64,000 nt of DNA from Agapanthus africanus (taxonomy: Eukaryota > Streptophyta > Magnoliopsida > Asparagales > Amaryllidaceae), in contig JASDDO010000016.1 of the NCBI GenBank assembly GCA_030015575.1, positions 111,061,241-111,125,240 of the forward strand, in the 5' to 3' direction. The notes under the pieces are model-generated. The model was not told where the DNA came from, did no database searches, and saw nothing but the letters and a program-made list of their open reading frames with translations. Numbering within the stretch: position 1 is the first letter of the stretch; each line of letters begins with the position of its first letter. Shown piece after piece: positions 11,335 to 24,032 of the stretch. Made by a program: the position numbers and the translations under genes.

Positions 11335-13469
11335 TGTAAGTGCACGGCGGCGCCCCGGCCGTCGATCCGACGCCGGAAACGCGGAAACGAAAAACTTTGC
11401 AAACTAGCAAACCGGCACCACCGCGCACTTTTACCCGGATCGTGCCATTAACCTAACTACTAGCTAACTACAAGATGGGAAGAGAGATATACCGAGCGAT
11501 CCGTGTCCTTCGGTCTTCTCGTCGTCGTCCCGATCTCCCCACGGAATCTCCGGTCTCCACCTCGTCGCCGGAAGGGCACCACGTCGCCGGCTTCTTTTAC
11601 GGGCTCCCACCTCTATACCGAGGCAACTCGGGCACGAAGTTGGCGAGTCAACGTGCCCAAGAATTGCTGTAGAATAAGTGTGGATTACTTTGTCTCTTTG
11701 GGGTTGTGGAGATTGCCATTTGGTGGAGGAATGATATGAGCTTATGGAGATGGAACTTGTGGGATTTTATAAAGCCAAAAATCAAGAAAACCCCACCACA
11801 AGAATTTGGGACAGCCCCACTATCACTTGGCCGGCCATGTATTTTGAGGGAATGAGGAGAGAGGGAATAATCAAGGGGGGGAAAACTATCATCCAAAGGA
11901 AAGAGAAAAAGGATATGATGATCAAGAATCATTTCAACAAAAACCTCACTCCAAAAAGCCCATCATCACTACACAAGTCAAGCAATCATGAACCATGGAA
12001 GTCAAGGGATGGGGCTCCATCATGAAACCATCATGATACAAAAGTATGCAAAGACAACCCTCCAAATAGCTAATTTGCACAAATGCAAATAAGCCCTCCT
12101 CCACCAATCTTCGGCCAATGAAAGATACAAAGAAATATGGCCGAAACGGAAAGCAAACTGGCAAATCCAAAAAACTGATCCCGTAATAAATTACAGGAAA
12201 ACCCCGCTACTGTATATACATACCCGCATTTGTATTCCGACCGAATACAAATGCACTGAGACAAATTCTACACTGTACTATACTAAGATCTGGCTTAAAC
12301 CAAAGCCCGCTAGTATATCCGTCCGATCATGATCCGTGCAATACCGCACGCATCTGATCGAACCCTGCCATATCTCCATACGGCCTCTACAGCGTTTCGC
12401 CCGAAAACTTGAGCAACTGTCTGTGGGGGACTCTAAAGACTCGTCAATACTATGGCTGTGGATTTAACCACTAGCACGTCAGAGGTATTAGTCATACGTG
12501 ACGGGCTACCAGCTATTGACCAAAAGGGACGTCGATGAGCGAACTCATCCTGACACCCTACTGAGCCTGTCAGTGACAATATCCGTACAGTCCGGTCCGT
12601 TCGTCTATGAGCATCGCATGGAAGGCCTAGGGGGTTGGTAAAAGTCAGACCCCCAAAAGCGGTACAAGTCGTGTCAGAGATCAGCCCAGAACACCCTGAG
12701 ATACTACTGGAATACCTACCAGTAAATTTCCTGCCTTGGCCAAGGACTTTTCATGTTCTGGCTCTCCTAGACACAGCGCGACCTCACCCCCAATACCGGG
12801 AAAGACGAACCCCTGAAGATCCGCTCACTGCCTCCATGTGGCCCGGGACTGTACCCAACTAAAACCCGTTTGCACGTCTCCTTTGAGCGTGGTAGGGTAG
12901 TAATCAAAGTACAGTGGGAACTCACACGAGACAAATGACGATCCGTAGGTCGATGAACTAACCTGTACACATGTCACCAGGGAACTGCCATCTGACGTCG
13001 GGTATAAGACCAACTAGCATGTTCCCGGCGAGTCATGTCCGGTGTACTCATAACCCAATGAGCACCTGTATACATCTTAGGTGAACCAACTGACACCAGT
13101 GGCTTGTGAGACCGGCCACCGCCCCTCGTTGGGGTCTTGACTGTATACACTAGTCTACTCTGGAGTATCGATGCCCTGTCTCGAAACTCCCATGACTAGG
13201 GACCTTTTAAGGATGTGCTTACAGACTACCAGCTCCCACGTATATGATCGCCCTCATACTGCTGGCAGTCAAGCAAGAATCCTAGGGGCTCTATCAACGT
13301 GCAATAGTGACCTGTCAGGTCACCTAAAGCAGTACACGATAATAAAGATAAACTAGATAGCATACTATCATTTTGAGTAAGACTGTTCTACTGGGACAGG
13401 TCCTCCCTCAATCATTGCAATCACGTGCCTGTGATCCAATAATTGACTCTGAGGGCACTATCTCCAACA
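11335..13469 (-). repeat. 5' LTR of the copia element
   Basis: 2135 bp, TGTAAG..CCAACA on the plus strand. Followed by the target duplication ATCAC at 13470-13474. About 2% divergent from the 3' LTR by eye. Confidence 0.93.
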
Positions 13470-13474
13470 ATCAC

Positions 13475-13720
13475 AATCTGGCTGGCCTCTTGAAGTGGCC
13501 CAATCCTCTGGTGCTGATCTGCACGTCTGAGAAATCTCGTAAAAGCGATCCATCAAACTCTCGTAGCGCGAAAACACAATAAAACGACGCCTCTATGCAA
13601 TCGTATGTCCCTGGAATCACGCTCTGGTCAGTCCTCGTCCATGACGAGCTTATGCTGACCGCAACTCTAGTCGTATCTCTCCACGCTCGTACAACCGTGA
13701 CAACAAAACCATAACTGGTA
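13475..13720 (-). pseudogene. Gag remnant of element A
   Basis: Minus-strand sequence between the copia insertion and the leader. By position it is the start of gag. Patches such as GACGAGGACTGACCAG resemble the N-terminal gag of element B (SFGTRTDQDD region). The conserved MPPK start is not readable (the sequence has ATGGTTTTG near 13710). Decayed and truncated by the copia element. Confidence 0.5.
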
Positions 13721-13789
13721 CTGATGAGGCTAGATCATAGGAATGAATATAATACTGTGCAAAGAAATGTACATCCTAAGGCTTCTTAA

Positions 13790-13915
13790 GCAGAGTATCG
13801 TATCGTAAATATGCCGCGGAACATACGTACGGTACATCACTCTACTAAAGTTACCTACTCCATCAACCAAGGGTCATCCTACACTCCGAAAGTAAAACCT
13901 GACGCTCTGATACCA
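13790..13915 (-). promoter_or_regulatory. Element A leader: CCGCGG-loop hairpin and tRNA-iMet primer site
   Basis: The primer site TGGTATCAGAGC (minus) is at 13904-13915, four bases from the LTR. About 90 nt downstream in sense, TATG and CATA arms flank CCGCGG (13814-13819). The same leader occurs in B (28545-28677) and G (46972-47110) and is better conserved than the coding sequence. Confidence 0.75.
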
Positions 13916-14376
13916 ACTTTGTCACGCCCCGAAAAGTACGGAACAAGACCGGCACTTAAATTACGAAACGTCTCGAGGCGTGCGTAATCTAAGTAAGCCA
14001 AAACCCAGAAATCAAAACCAAGAAGCAATCGAGTGAAGGAAAAACCAATTTAAAGCAAGTAGTTTTAATCAACATAGGCCGAAGTATGTATTTTTAAAAT
14101 CTCAAGTATTTTCTGAAAATTTCGGCAGAGTCTCCTTTGTAAATACTGGCCCCAAACGGGATACAACATGAATAGTATACGAAATACAAAAAAGGCATCC
14201 CCAAGCGGGAGCTAGCTCTTCGTCAAACGACGGTCACAACCACGCAAACAATATAATATACAACGCCGAAGGGCGAGGATCAAAAACTCAAAAGAAAACC
14301 CAAAATCAGCATGAAAACCATAATAATACAACGCGCGACTCTAAGATCGAAATAATAACAAGTCTGGTCTTCTATC

Positions 14377-16494
14377 TGTAAGTCTACGGTAGCGTCCCGG
14401 CCGTCTACAGACGCCAAATGCGGTACAAAAAACTTTTAACTGGCGCTATCGTATACTTTAACCCGGATCTGCCATTATTGCTAAACTAACAAACTGTAAA
14501 GAGTGTAGAAAGGTTATACCGAACGATCCGAGTCCTTCGTTCTTTAACCACCATCCCACGCTCCGTTGCGGCTGCTCTGATCTCGTCGATGTCCGATCTG
14601 CTCGTCCAGGTGGCACCACGTCGACGATTCTTTAAACGGGCTCCCGCCTCTGACTCGAGGCAACTCGGTCGTCAAGTTTGCTAAAAGAGACGGCTAAGAA
14701 TGATGTAGAGGATGAGTAGATTACTTTGTCTCACTTCATCCAAATCCGAGGACGATCGGTTAATGAAGTTGCCACTCGAATCGGGTGATGGAATGAAATG
14801 AGCTGTGAAATTCCATACACCCCAAAATCTATCATAATCTTTTTACCAAATGAAAACCTCAAGTAAGAGAGAGAGAGAGGGGAGGGGCCGGCCATATATA
14901 TGAGGAGAGGGGTGATGGTAGGAGCAAGTGGTGACCATAAAAAGCTTCTCACAAAAATATCAAGAAGATAATATCTTAAGTTTAACAAAATGCATTAATG
15001 AAAACAATGACTCATATCCTTAGTCATCCTTTCATTAAATGCAACCAATGAAATAATAACACCACTCTAACCTAGTCACCACCTTCTAGATGCTTCTAGA
15101 AACTTCCACACTCATCCCAAGAAAAGATAAATCCGCATTTAACCGACTGTTAAATACGGCTGATAGAAAACTGGAAACTGGCAACTTCCAAAAGTGATCC
15201 TGAAACGAATTTCAGGATAACCCCGTAACTGTATAAATATACCCGCATTTGTATTACGACCGAATACAAATGCAACTGAGACAAAGATATTATATCTACT
15301 CAATATAATACTCGGATCCGGCTTAAACCAAAGCCGACCAGTATCACCTGTCCGAAAACCGACACGTGCGTAAACGCACGTGCATTTTCCGAACCCTGCC
15401 ATAAAACCATACGGCCTCTACAACGTTTCGCCCGAACTTGGGAAACTGTCTGTGGGGGACTCTAATGACTCGTCAGTACCCTGGCAGTGGGTTTAACCAC
15501 AAACCGTCAGCGGCACTAGCTATGCGTAACGGCTGCCCATGGACTGACCTCAAGGGAGGCTGATGAGCGAACTCATCCGGAAACCCTACTGAGCCTAACA
15601 GTGACAATGTATATACAGTCCGGTCCGTTCGTCTATGAGTATCGCATATCTACCTAGGGGGCTAGTAACGTCAGACCCCCAATAGCAGTATAAGTCGTGT
15701 CGGAGTGTAGCCCAATAACACCCTGAGATACTACTGGAGTACCTACCAGTAAATCTCCTGCCACGGCCGTGGGCTTTGTGTAATGGCTCTCCTAGACACA
15801 GCACGATCTCGCAACCAATACCGGGAGAGACGAATCCCCTGCCGATCCGCTCACGTGCCTCCATATGGCTCGGGACTGTACCCAAAAATTACCTGTTTGC
15901 ACGACTCCTTTGAGCCGTGGTAGGATAGAAATCAAAGCACAGTGGGAACTCACACGAGACAAATGACGACCTCAGGTCGATGAACTAACCTGTACACATG
16001 TCACCAGGGAACTGCTATCTGACGATATGTATAATACCAACTAGCAGATTCCCGGCGAGTCCTGTCCGGTATACTCATAACCCAATGAACACCTGTATAC
16101 ATCTTAGGTGATCCAACTGGCACCAGTGGCTTGTGAGACCGGCCACCACCCCTCGTCGGGGTCTCGACTGTATACACTAGTCTACTCCGGAGTATCGATG
16201 CCCTGTCTCGAAACTCCCACGACTAGGGACCACAATTAAGGATATGCATATAAACTACCCAACTCTCACGTATATGATCGCCATCATATTGTTGGTAGTA
16301 AAGCAAGATCCTAAGGGCTCTATCAAAGTGGAACATGTAATCAGTCACCTGAACATGTACACGACTGATAAAGGCAAACCAGATAGCATACTATCATCTT
16401 GAGTAAGACTGTCCTACCGGTATAGGTCCTCCGCAATCATTGCAATCACGTACCTGCGATCCAATAATTGACTCTGAGGGCACTATCTCCAACA
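14377..16494 (-). repeat. Copia solo LTR 1
   Basis: 2118 bp with TGTAAGTCTACGG..CCAACA ends (plus strand) and a perfect target duplication CTATC at 14372-14376 and 16495-16499. No internal sequence remains, so this is the product of LTR-LTR recombination. It is related to but distinct from the full copia element's LTR: the beginnings differ clearly, while the last roughly 1 kb is similar. Confidence 0.92.
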
Positions 16495-16589
16495 CTATCT
16501 CTATCAAATATACAATCTGGTTGATGGGGTTTCTAGATACAACTGAAATAATAAATAAACAATGGTAGTCCTGATGCAAAAGAACCCAC

Positions 16590-16657
16590 CTACCAAAGCA
16601 AACACCCGGAAGGAACGGTGTGCCAGCAAAGCCGCAACAAAACCTGTACGGCAAAAC
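16590..16657 (-). other. Exon-like cassette 2 in LTR of A
   Basis: On the minus strand, CCTTTTAG| precedes and |GTGGGTTC follows a 68-nt segment. Upstream is the conserved GAGTTAGCAACTC..CACAG block (16669-16699). Confidence 0.5.
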
Positions 16658-17717
16658 CTAAAAGGAACTGTGGCACAACGAGGGTGAGTTGCTAACTCGT
16701 GAGTAGAAAATATCTACGAGCAGAAATCGCATGTATAACGCAATCCTAGGTTATACGATCAGTAATCCTCAAATAATAATAATATGGCCTGAAGCATAAT
16801 ATAACGGTAAAGGATAAACATCTATCCATATAGTGTAATACCAAGAACTCATGTCAGTGCCTCAGGTAACAACATGTCACTAATATGATGTACAAAAGTC
16901 AAGTAGCAATATATCACTAAAATGATGTGCGGATGCATATAATGAGAACAAAGTGCATCATGAATCAAAGAACTGTTTTTATTTATTTAATGAGATTTCT
17001 GTATGTATATAAATAGAGATATCATCAATGAAATCAATATCAAATCCATGTCAAGCATCGACACAAAACATAAACCTCAATATCTCAGGCTCCGGCTATC
17101 CGGACTGGCCTGTATCATCAAATCTATATATCTCAGTGTCTCAAATCTCAATATCTCAATACTTCGAGCTCCGTCAATCCGGATCGGCCCATATCATCAA
17201 TCACACGACCACGAACGGTATCCTCCGGATATCCGCCGCGCCAGGTAAAATCACCGGTAGGCAGTCTGCCCCTGCCGGACTCATCGTCTACAACTCGTGC
17301 TTCTTGCCCCGGGGTACCATACCAGGTCCACCATGTACCCGAGACGATTCATCCAACTCCTCGAATCGGGTCTCGAAAACATCTCAGAACCGAGAAAACA
17401 TCATGGTGGACGATACTCAACATATCAAGGAAAACCGCATTTTTCTCTTTAAAATGGTTCATCAGTTTACAAAATTTTCACATGCGGTTTCCAAATCCAG
17501 AAGATATCAAGAAGAATCCAAAATCATCAAGTCACCATGTCAATAACAATGAAAACCGGCATAAATCTCCATAATACCGCATAACCAATGAATATATGGA
17601 TGCATCTGATATCATGCAATAATTAAACTAGCATATGAAAGCTATAACATGTAGCAACTATCAGTTAGCAAGCTATGTCAATGAAATAGTATTTTCTGAA
17701 GTGTACGTGACATGGCA

Positions 17718-17783
17718 ATTACCGATGATGATGTGTGTGAGCCGGCAAGTAAGTATATGTGGAACATACGCATCATCGGTAAT
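17718..17783 (-). other. Covarying LTR hairpin, copy in A
   Basis: ATTACCGATGATG (17718-17730) and CATCATCGGTAAT (17771-17783) form a perfect 13-bp stem with a 40-nt loop. Confidence 0.8.
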
Positions 17784-18425
17784 GGTGCTGGTGTCCTGAC
17801 AGCATGGTTCGTAATCACTAAGTATACAATAAACATGAAATGAGATGATAACAACATGATAAATGGCGATGAATAGTAATTGCAACAATAATATGCGGAA
17901 CATGAATGATAACGTAACAATAAGAAATCTACATCGCTACACCTGTGTTATACTGTTTTGTCGTTTGAAATAGTACGAATCGTGGTGTTTTGAAAATAAG
18001 GGCTACGGTGTTTTTAAGAAAAGGTACTTCTTTTGAATATCCTTAGAATCCCTTGTCCGTCTTTAAAATACGCACGATTCGTTAGTTTTTGAAATAGGTA
18101 TGAGTCGAATCTAATCTATCATTTACAAGTACCCTACAGGGCCAAACTAAACAGGCTGATCGAAAGGTAAGGAAACCGCCTAACATCTGAGTCGATACAT
18201 ATATATACATATAATAGTCGGTGATCCCGCCTCAATAGTATCCCATACGATACCCTAATATAATATGACATACTCGAATTAAGAGTGCGGATCTATCATC
18301 AATATATAGCTCGTACGGTGAATCTGTCGTACGTCATCCTAAATCTGGGTACGGGTCAAATATCACATTCATCACATTATTCATCCGGTATCCTCTTATC
18401 AAATATCATGATCGGGGTACTAATC

Positions 18426-20511
18426 TGTAAGTCCACGGTAGCGTCCCGGCCGTCTAACAGACGCCAAATGCGGAACAAAAACTTTTTACAAAACTGGCGC
18501 TATCGTGTACGTAACCCGGATCGGCCATTAATGCTAAACTAACAAATTGCAAAGGGGTAGAAACGTTATACCGAATGATCCGAGTCCTTCGGTCTTCAAC
18601 CATCATCCCACGCTTGTTGTGGCTACTCTGATCTCCTGAATCTCCGTTCTTCTCGTCTGGGTGGCACCACGTCGACGGATCTTTAAACGGGCTTCCGCCT
18701 CTGAACCGAGGCAACTCGATCATCAAGTTTGCTAAAAGAGACGACCAAGATGAAGTAGAGAATGAGTAGAACACTTTGTCTCGTTACGTCCAAGGCTATG
18801 GACGAACGGTTAATGAAGTTGCCTTTTGGATCGGGTGGAAATGTGAAATGAATCATATCTAATTTCTATGCACCCAAAACTTATATCTTTTTTCCAATCA
18901 CAACCATAAGCTCATCAAAGAATGGCCGGCCACTTTTATAGAAAGAGGAGGGTGAGTGTAGGAGCAAAGTGGGGGTGAGTGTAAGCAAAAGATCTAGATC
19001 AAAATATCATAGCATAAACAAAATGCATTAATGTAAAGTGATGAATCATAACCCTTGTCATCAAAAGCATTAAATAACCATTAATGCACTAATCCACCTC
19101 ATCAACCTAGTCACCATTCTAGAAGCTTCTAGAAGCATGACTCACCCTCATCAAGAAAAGATAAATCCGCATTTAACCGAATGTCAAAATACGGCTGATA
19201 GAAAACTGGAAACTGGCAACTTCCAAAAGTGATCCTGAAAAGAATTTCAGGATAACCCTGTATTAGTATAAACATACCCGCATTTGTATTACGACCGAAT
19301 ACAAATGCAACTGAGACAAAGATATTATATCTACACAGTATAATACCGGGTTCCGGCTTAAACCAAAGCCTACCAGTATTATCTGCCCGAAAAACGACAC
19401 GTGCGAAAACGCACGTGCTTTTTCCGAACCTTGCCATATCACCATACGGCCTCTACAACGTTTCGCCCGAACTTGGGAAAGTGTCGGTGGGGGACTCTAA
19501 TGACTCATCAACACACTGGCACTGGGTATAACCACTAGCACGTCAGAGGTACAAGCTGCACGTAACGTTTTGCCTATGTATTGATTGGAAGGGAAGCTGG
19601 CGAGCGAACTCATCTATAAACCCTACTGAGTCTGACAGTGACAATGTATATACAGTCCGGTCCATTCGTCTAAAGAGTATCACATATCGAGTCTAGGGGG
19701 GTGGATAAAGTCAGACCCCTAACAACGCGATAAATCGTGTCGGCATGAAGCCCATCACCACCTGAGAAACTACTGATCCAAATCAGTAATTCTCCACTAC
19801 CTCGGCCGAGGGTTTCTAGTGATGGCCATCCGTGCACTGCGCGACATCAACCCCCAATACCGGGAGAGACGAATCCCCGAGATCCGCTCATTTGCCTCCA
19901 ATGTGGCTCGGGACTGTACCCAACTAAAACCTGTTTGCACAACTCCTTTGAGCGTGGTAGGGTAGTAATCTAAGCACAGTGGGAACTCACATGAGACAAA
20001 CGACGATCTCAGGTCGATGAACTAACCTGTACACATGTCACCAGGGAACTGCTATCTGACGATATGTATAATACCAACTAGCAGGTTCCCGGCGAGTCCT
20101 GTCCGGTGTACTCATAACCAAATGAGCACCTGTATACATCTTAGGTGATCCAACTGACACCAGTGGCTTGTGAGACCGGCCACCGCCCCTCGTCGGGGTC
20201 TCGACTGTATACACTAGTCTACTCTGGAGTATCGATGCCCTGTCTCGAAACTCCCACGACTAGGGACTCTTTAAGGATGTGCTTACAGACCCCAGCTCCC
20301 ACGTATATGATCACCATCATACTGCTGGCTGTCAAGCAGAATCCTATGGGCTCTATCAATCATGCAATAACATGTATACGATGATAAAGACAAACCAGAT
20401 AGCATACTATCATCTCGAGCAAGACTGTCATATCGGTATAGGTCCTGCCTCAATCATTGCAATCATGTACCTGCGATCCAATAATTGACTTTGAGGGCAC
20501 TATCTCCAACA
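18426..20511 (-). repeat. Copia solo LTR 2
   Basis: 2086 bp, TGTAAGTCCACGG..CCAACA on the plus strand, with a perfect target duplication TAATC at 18421-18425 and 20512-20516. Same subfamily as solo LTR 1 and same orientation. Confidence 0.92.
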
Positions 20512-20704
20512 TAATCTACGTCTATTACAAAACTGATACCATCTATGTATGCATGCGTGTGTATGAAAACACCACGCCTAAAGGACCCGCTAAACATATC
20601 ACGTCGTAACTTGAATACGAACCTTGTCACATCACCGATCTCGCGGCCTCAAGCCCAAACTTATCGACTCATCTCCAATCCCAAGTACTATCCTCATAAT
20701 CCGA

Positions 20705-20712
20705 GTATATGT

Positions 20713-20747
<35 letters not shown>

Positions 20748-20802
20748 GTCCCATACCCATGTGTGTGTGTGTCTATACACACACACACACACACACACAT
20801 AC
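20705..20802. repeat. (TA)n and (GT)n/(AC)n microsatellites
   Basis: A TA run at about 20715-20745, then GTGTGTGTGTGT immediately followed by an ACAC run at 20761-20800. The GT and AC tracts are mutually complementary and could fold back. Confidence 0.88.
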
Positions 20803-21065
20803 ATATCCCCATATACGCACATGTAAAATAGGTGTATGCCAATGCGTGTGGGGGGGTGAACCTATTCTAGGGTCCACGACTAAGAAGCTACACTAAGCTA
20901 CTTCTAACTATCCTAAACTAACCCATAGGCACAAAATCATATCTTGATAACCATCCTCGTATCATAAAACACCTATATAAACATATATCTTATAGACTAT
21001 ACTACGGACTACGGGGGTGCTATACGTCATCCACCCGACTTCCCCCGTAGATATAATCTACTCAC

Positions 21066-21135
21066 CTGATCTTTGCTCGCTGGTGCCGACGTCGCTATGC
21101 TCTTGCTTGTCGTCTCGAAGTCCACATGGGGGTAC
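21066..21135 (-). other. Exon-like cassette 1 in LTR of A
   Basis: On the minus strand GACATGTAG| precedes and GATCAG|GTGAGTAGAT follows a 70-nt segment. The donor-like edge matches the plant 5' splice consensus CAG|GTGAGT and is followed by a TAGAT..ATCTA hairpin. Confidence 0.55.
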
Positions 21136-22839
21136 CTACATGTCACAACGTATCGTATCGCATAAAAACCTAATTCGAAATCGAAACGGCATATGAAAAC
21201 CAAATCGGCACGCGTATCACGCATAGGTCAAAACCTATCGCCTACGCATGCAAGAATAGCCAAACCAACCCTCGATGTCGATGTACAAACGTCAAACCAT
21301 CGAGAAAAATCCAAACACACCAATCATGGTTTCACAACTCACTAAATGCTATAAGAAATAGGGTGCAATTCATCAAACCTTAAAATTAACAAAATCGATT
21401 TATTTCCAAAAAGCCTAGTAAACGGTCACTAACCGTTTTAAAACAAATCTTGATGTTTTGGCAAAACTAGTGGGCACAATATTCACTAATTATCTTAGTT
21501 AGGCCACATAAACATTTACTGGATTTTTAATCTTGCTAAATTTCATTAAACCAAAACCTAGTTAGCACAAATACCCTTTTTGTTCAAAACTTGATGTTTT
21601 AACCAATATAAATATTTTAACAAATTTTAGTGGCCATAATGCTCACTAATTAGCACAACTAAGTCGCACAAATCATTTCTAAATTTTTCTCTCTTCTAAT
21701 TATATTAATAACAAAAACCTAGTTTGCAACAATTATGAAATTGGACAAATTTTGAAGCAACAAATAGCAATAAGCAACAAGATTACATTTTGCATGTCCT
21801 AAGATACAAAAATACATCACATAACCATGCACAATTGATCATAACTCTATCTCCAAAACAAAACCCTCACTTGAATTTCCAAATTAACAACTAAACCTAA
21901 TTTAAACACCTAATTAGCTTCAATTGAAGTATGATAGCAACAATGTAGTAACTTGGTTAGGATTTATACCTCACAACCATAGATCAACCATGGAACTAAG
22001 CCTCCAAAATTCCAACTTTTCCCCAAGATCCATACTAGATAGGCTAAGGTAAAATGGGTAGGGCTTGGATTTTGAGTTTGCTTTGAATTTTTATGGATTT
22101 TGAAACATTTTTTGATGAATTTTTGAAGAGAAAAGAGAGGTGACAAGGGGGGCTGCTAAATTAGGAGAAGAGGGGCTCGGCCAGCATGGTAGGGAATGAG
22201 GAGAGAAGTGGGGTGTTGAAAATGAGAAGCAAAAACAAAGCCCACACCTCATTGACTTCTTTCAATATTAATATATCATTTTCCCTTTTTTCTTTGTGAT
22301 TTTGAGTGTGATGAGTGACTGTGGGGGCAGCCTAATGGGCTCGGCCAGCTAAGGAAGAGGGTGTGCGTGGGTTTGGGTAGATGGTTAAGGTGAAAAAAGA
22401 TCTCCCAAGTTCATTAAATGCAAGTTACATCAATTTCCATTTACATAAACTTCACTATTTAAGCCTTTTCTATCATATTTTTCTAAAACCATTTAACAAT
22501 TTCATTTCATTTCAGAAACAATATTTTACATGTTAGTTTAATGTGTCATGATGCACAAAATTCGTATCAACCCATTCCAATTTGTAATTATCCCAAATTA
22601 AATGTATTAGTGACGGCTTAAAATAATATTAAAATAATTAATTTCGGAAAAAAATTCAATAAATTAGAAATTTTACAAGTGGCTCAATAAACACCAAATA
22701 CTAGCAATTACATAGCTAGAATATGTATATTTAATTTTATATTAAAAGATATTTATATCTTGATTTTTACGGAAAACACCGGTTATTTTACCGATTTTCC
22801 GAAATTTCACCTACACGATTTTCAAAACGTTACACCGAA

Positions 22840-23410
22840 ACACGTGTCGTGCAATAAAAGAATCGCTAACAGGAGTAAATACAACAAATGGCTAATCTCG
22901 CATACACGACTCTCGGCCCAATCACGGCACGAAGTGTGTAGAACAAACGAGTGCATAGATCCCAAATTAAACAAAACATGCGCATCAGAAGATCATGCGA
23001 AAAGATTACCTGAAAACTCTGCATTGGACGCCCGCGCGTCCCGATGAGTAGAAGCAAACGCTCGTGCCTGCTCTCTACCCGCAACTGGCTGGACTCCTCC
23101 TCTTCCATCCTGTACTCTCGGAACAAACCCTCCGCGACCACGACCTCTCTGAACAAAAGTCTGACGTGGATCCACAACAGGCGCAAAAGACGACTCTCCC
23201 TGAGGTGAAGGTGATAAGGTAACATATGGTACTACTGCCCTCCTCTGGCATATCAAGGTTCAATTCCTGACAAGGTGATGGAAACTCCCTCACCGGAAAC
23301 ATCCATACGATGGCTGTTGATCCTCCTGGGGATAAGAGTTAAACAACTGTCCTCGTCCCAAGCCTCTGCTACTCCCGCGACGTGCACGAAAACTGTCGCG
23401 GCGACTAAGC
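22840..23410 (-). pseudogene. Element B gag C-terminus and protease start, broken
   Basis: Continuation of the B gag frame on the far side of solo LTR C. Minus-strand frames contain RGLGRGQLFNSYPQ and QRGRGRGGF..ARAFASTHRDARASNAE, closely matching the [14 protein letters not shown], glycine-arginine-rich and [17 protein letters not shown] stretches of G gag. Further left, short patches correspond to the protease start. The zinc-knuckle region is frameshifted (frames ending near 23075 and 23290). Truncated by element A at 22839. Confidence 0.75.
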
Positions 23411-23968
23411 ATATGTGTCACGACCCGAAAATACGGAACATGACCGGCACTTAAACTACGAACGTCTCGAGGCGTACGTAATCTAAGTAAACCGAAAACC
23501 CAGAAATCCAAACCAAGAAAAGTAGTAGAGTGCAGGAAAAACCAACTTAAAGCAAGTAGTTTCAAAAGCATAAGCCGAATTATGCGGTTTTTTAAAAACA
23601 TCAAAAATTTACTGAAAATTTCGGCAGAGTCTCCTTTGTAAATACTGGCCCCCAAACGGGATACAACATGAATAGTATACGAAATCAAGAAAAAGGCATC
23701 CCCAAGCGGGAGCTAGCTCTTCGTCAATCGACGGTCACAACCACACAAGCAATATAATATACAACGCCAACGGCGAGGATCAAAACTCAAAAGGAAACTC
23801 AAACCACTAGAAATCCACAGAAATATAACGAGCGACTCTAAGGTCGAAAGAATAAACAACACTGGTCTCTATCTCAATAAATACATGTTTGGTTGATGGA
23901 ATTTACTAGATACAACGGAATAATATTATACAAGGTAATATGATGGGTACGATACAAGAAAAACTCAC

Positions 23969-24032
23969 CTACTAGCAAGTCACCCGAAGGAAACTGAGCC
24001 CGCAAAGCCGTAATGAAACCTGTACGGCAAAC
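23969..24032 (-). other. Exon-like cassette 2 in solo LTR C
   Basis: Minus strand: TTTCTTGCAG| precedes, GCTAGTAG|GTGAGT follows; 64 nt. The best-formed acceptor-like edge of the set. Confidence 0.55.

Larger units (their letters stand above)
3458..13469 (-). mobile_element. Angela/BARE-like Ty1/copia retrotransposon, coding-dead
   Basis: Complete element on the minus strand: 5' LTR 11335-13469, 3' LTR 3458-5591, and a perfect 5-bp target duplication ATCAC at 3453-3457 and 13470-13474. In sense direction the LTR begins TGTTGGAGATAGTGCCCT, resembling the start known for Angela/BARE LTRs. The primer site is complementary to initiator tRNA-Met, and the polypurine tract AAGTGGGAGAT abuts the 3' LTR. 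The 5.7-kb interior has no frame above about 120 codons, yet order and fragments of reverse transcriptase survive. The LTRs differ at roughly 45-50 of 2134 positions (about 2%), too few to explain such a ruined interior by decay after insertion. Confidence 0.9.
1..22834 (-). mobile_element. Element A: Tekay-like Ty3/gypsy retrotransposon, decayed, partly outside window
   Basis: Minus-strand LTR element. The 3' LTR end (1-898) is followed by a polypurine tract, and the 5' LTR (13920-22834) is preceded by a tRNA-iMet primer site. The two LTR copies match over about 790 bp (106-898 against 22032-22834) with roughly 20 differences. After removing the copia element the internal region is only about 3.0 kb, against about 5.0 kb in the complete element G, and it has no long reading frame. 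The right boundary is GTTACA followed by CCGAA (22835-22839), the expected target duplication; its partner lies left of the window. A is inserted in the protease-proximal coding region of element B. Confidence 0.85.
13920..22834 (-). repeat. 5' LTR of element A, split by two copia solo LTRs
   Basis: Starts TGTCACGCCCCG and ends AACGTTACA on the plus strand. It comprises 13920-14376, 16500-18425 and 20517-22834, about 4.7 kb in total after removing the two inserts. It is the same family as solo LTR C. It carries the LTR landmarks described separately: cassette 2 (16590-16657), the covarying hairpin (17718-17783), CCACCATG/CATGGTGG (17328-17409), cassette 1 (21066-21135), and a donor-like GAG|GTATAA at 21970. 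None of the short frames in it has a recognisable product. Confidence 0.88.

Noticed and set aside
17028-17546. 172-codon forward frame
   Set aside because: It lies antisense in the LTR of A over known LTR landmarks (hairpins). The equivalent region of solo LTR C has only a shorter unrelated frame.
22866-23225. Antisense-looking frames of 119, 87 and 75 codons as separate genes
   Set aside because: These are frameshifted fragments of the gag gene of element B, matched to stretches of G gag.
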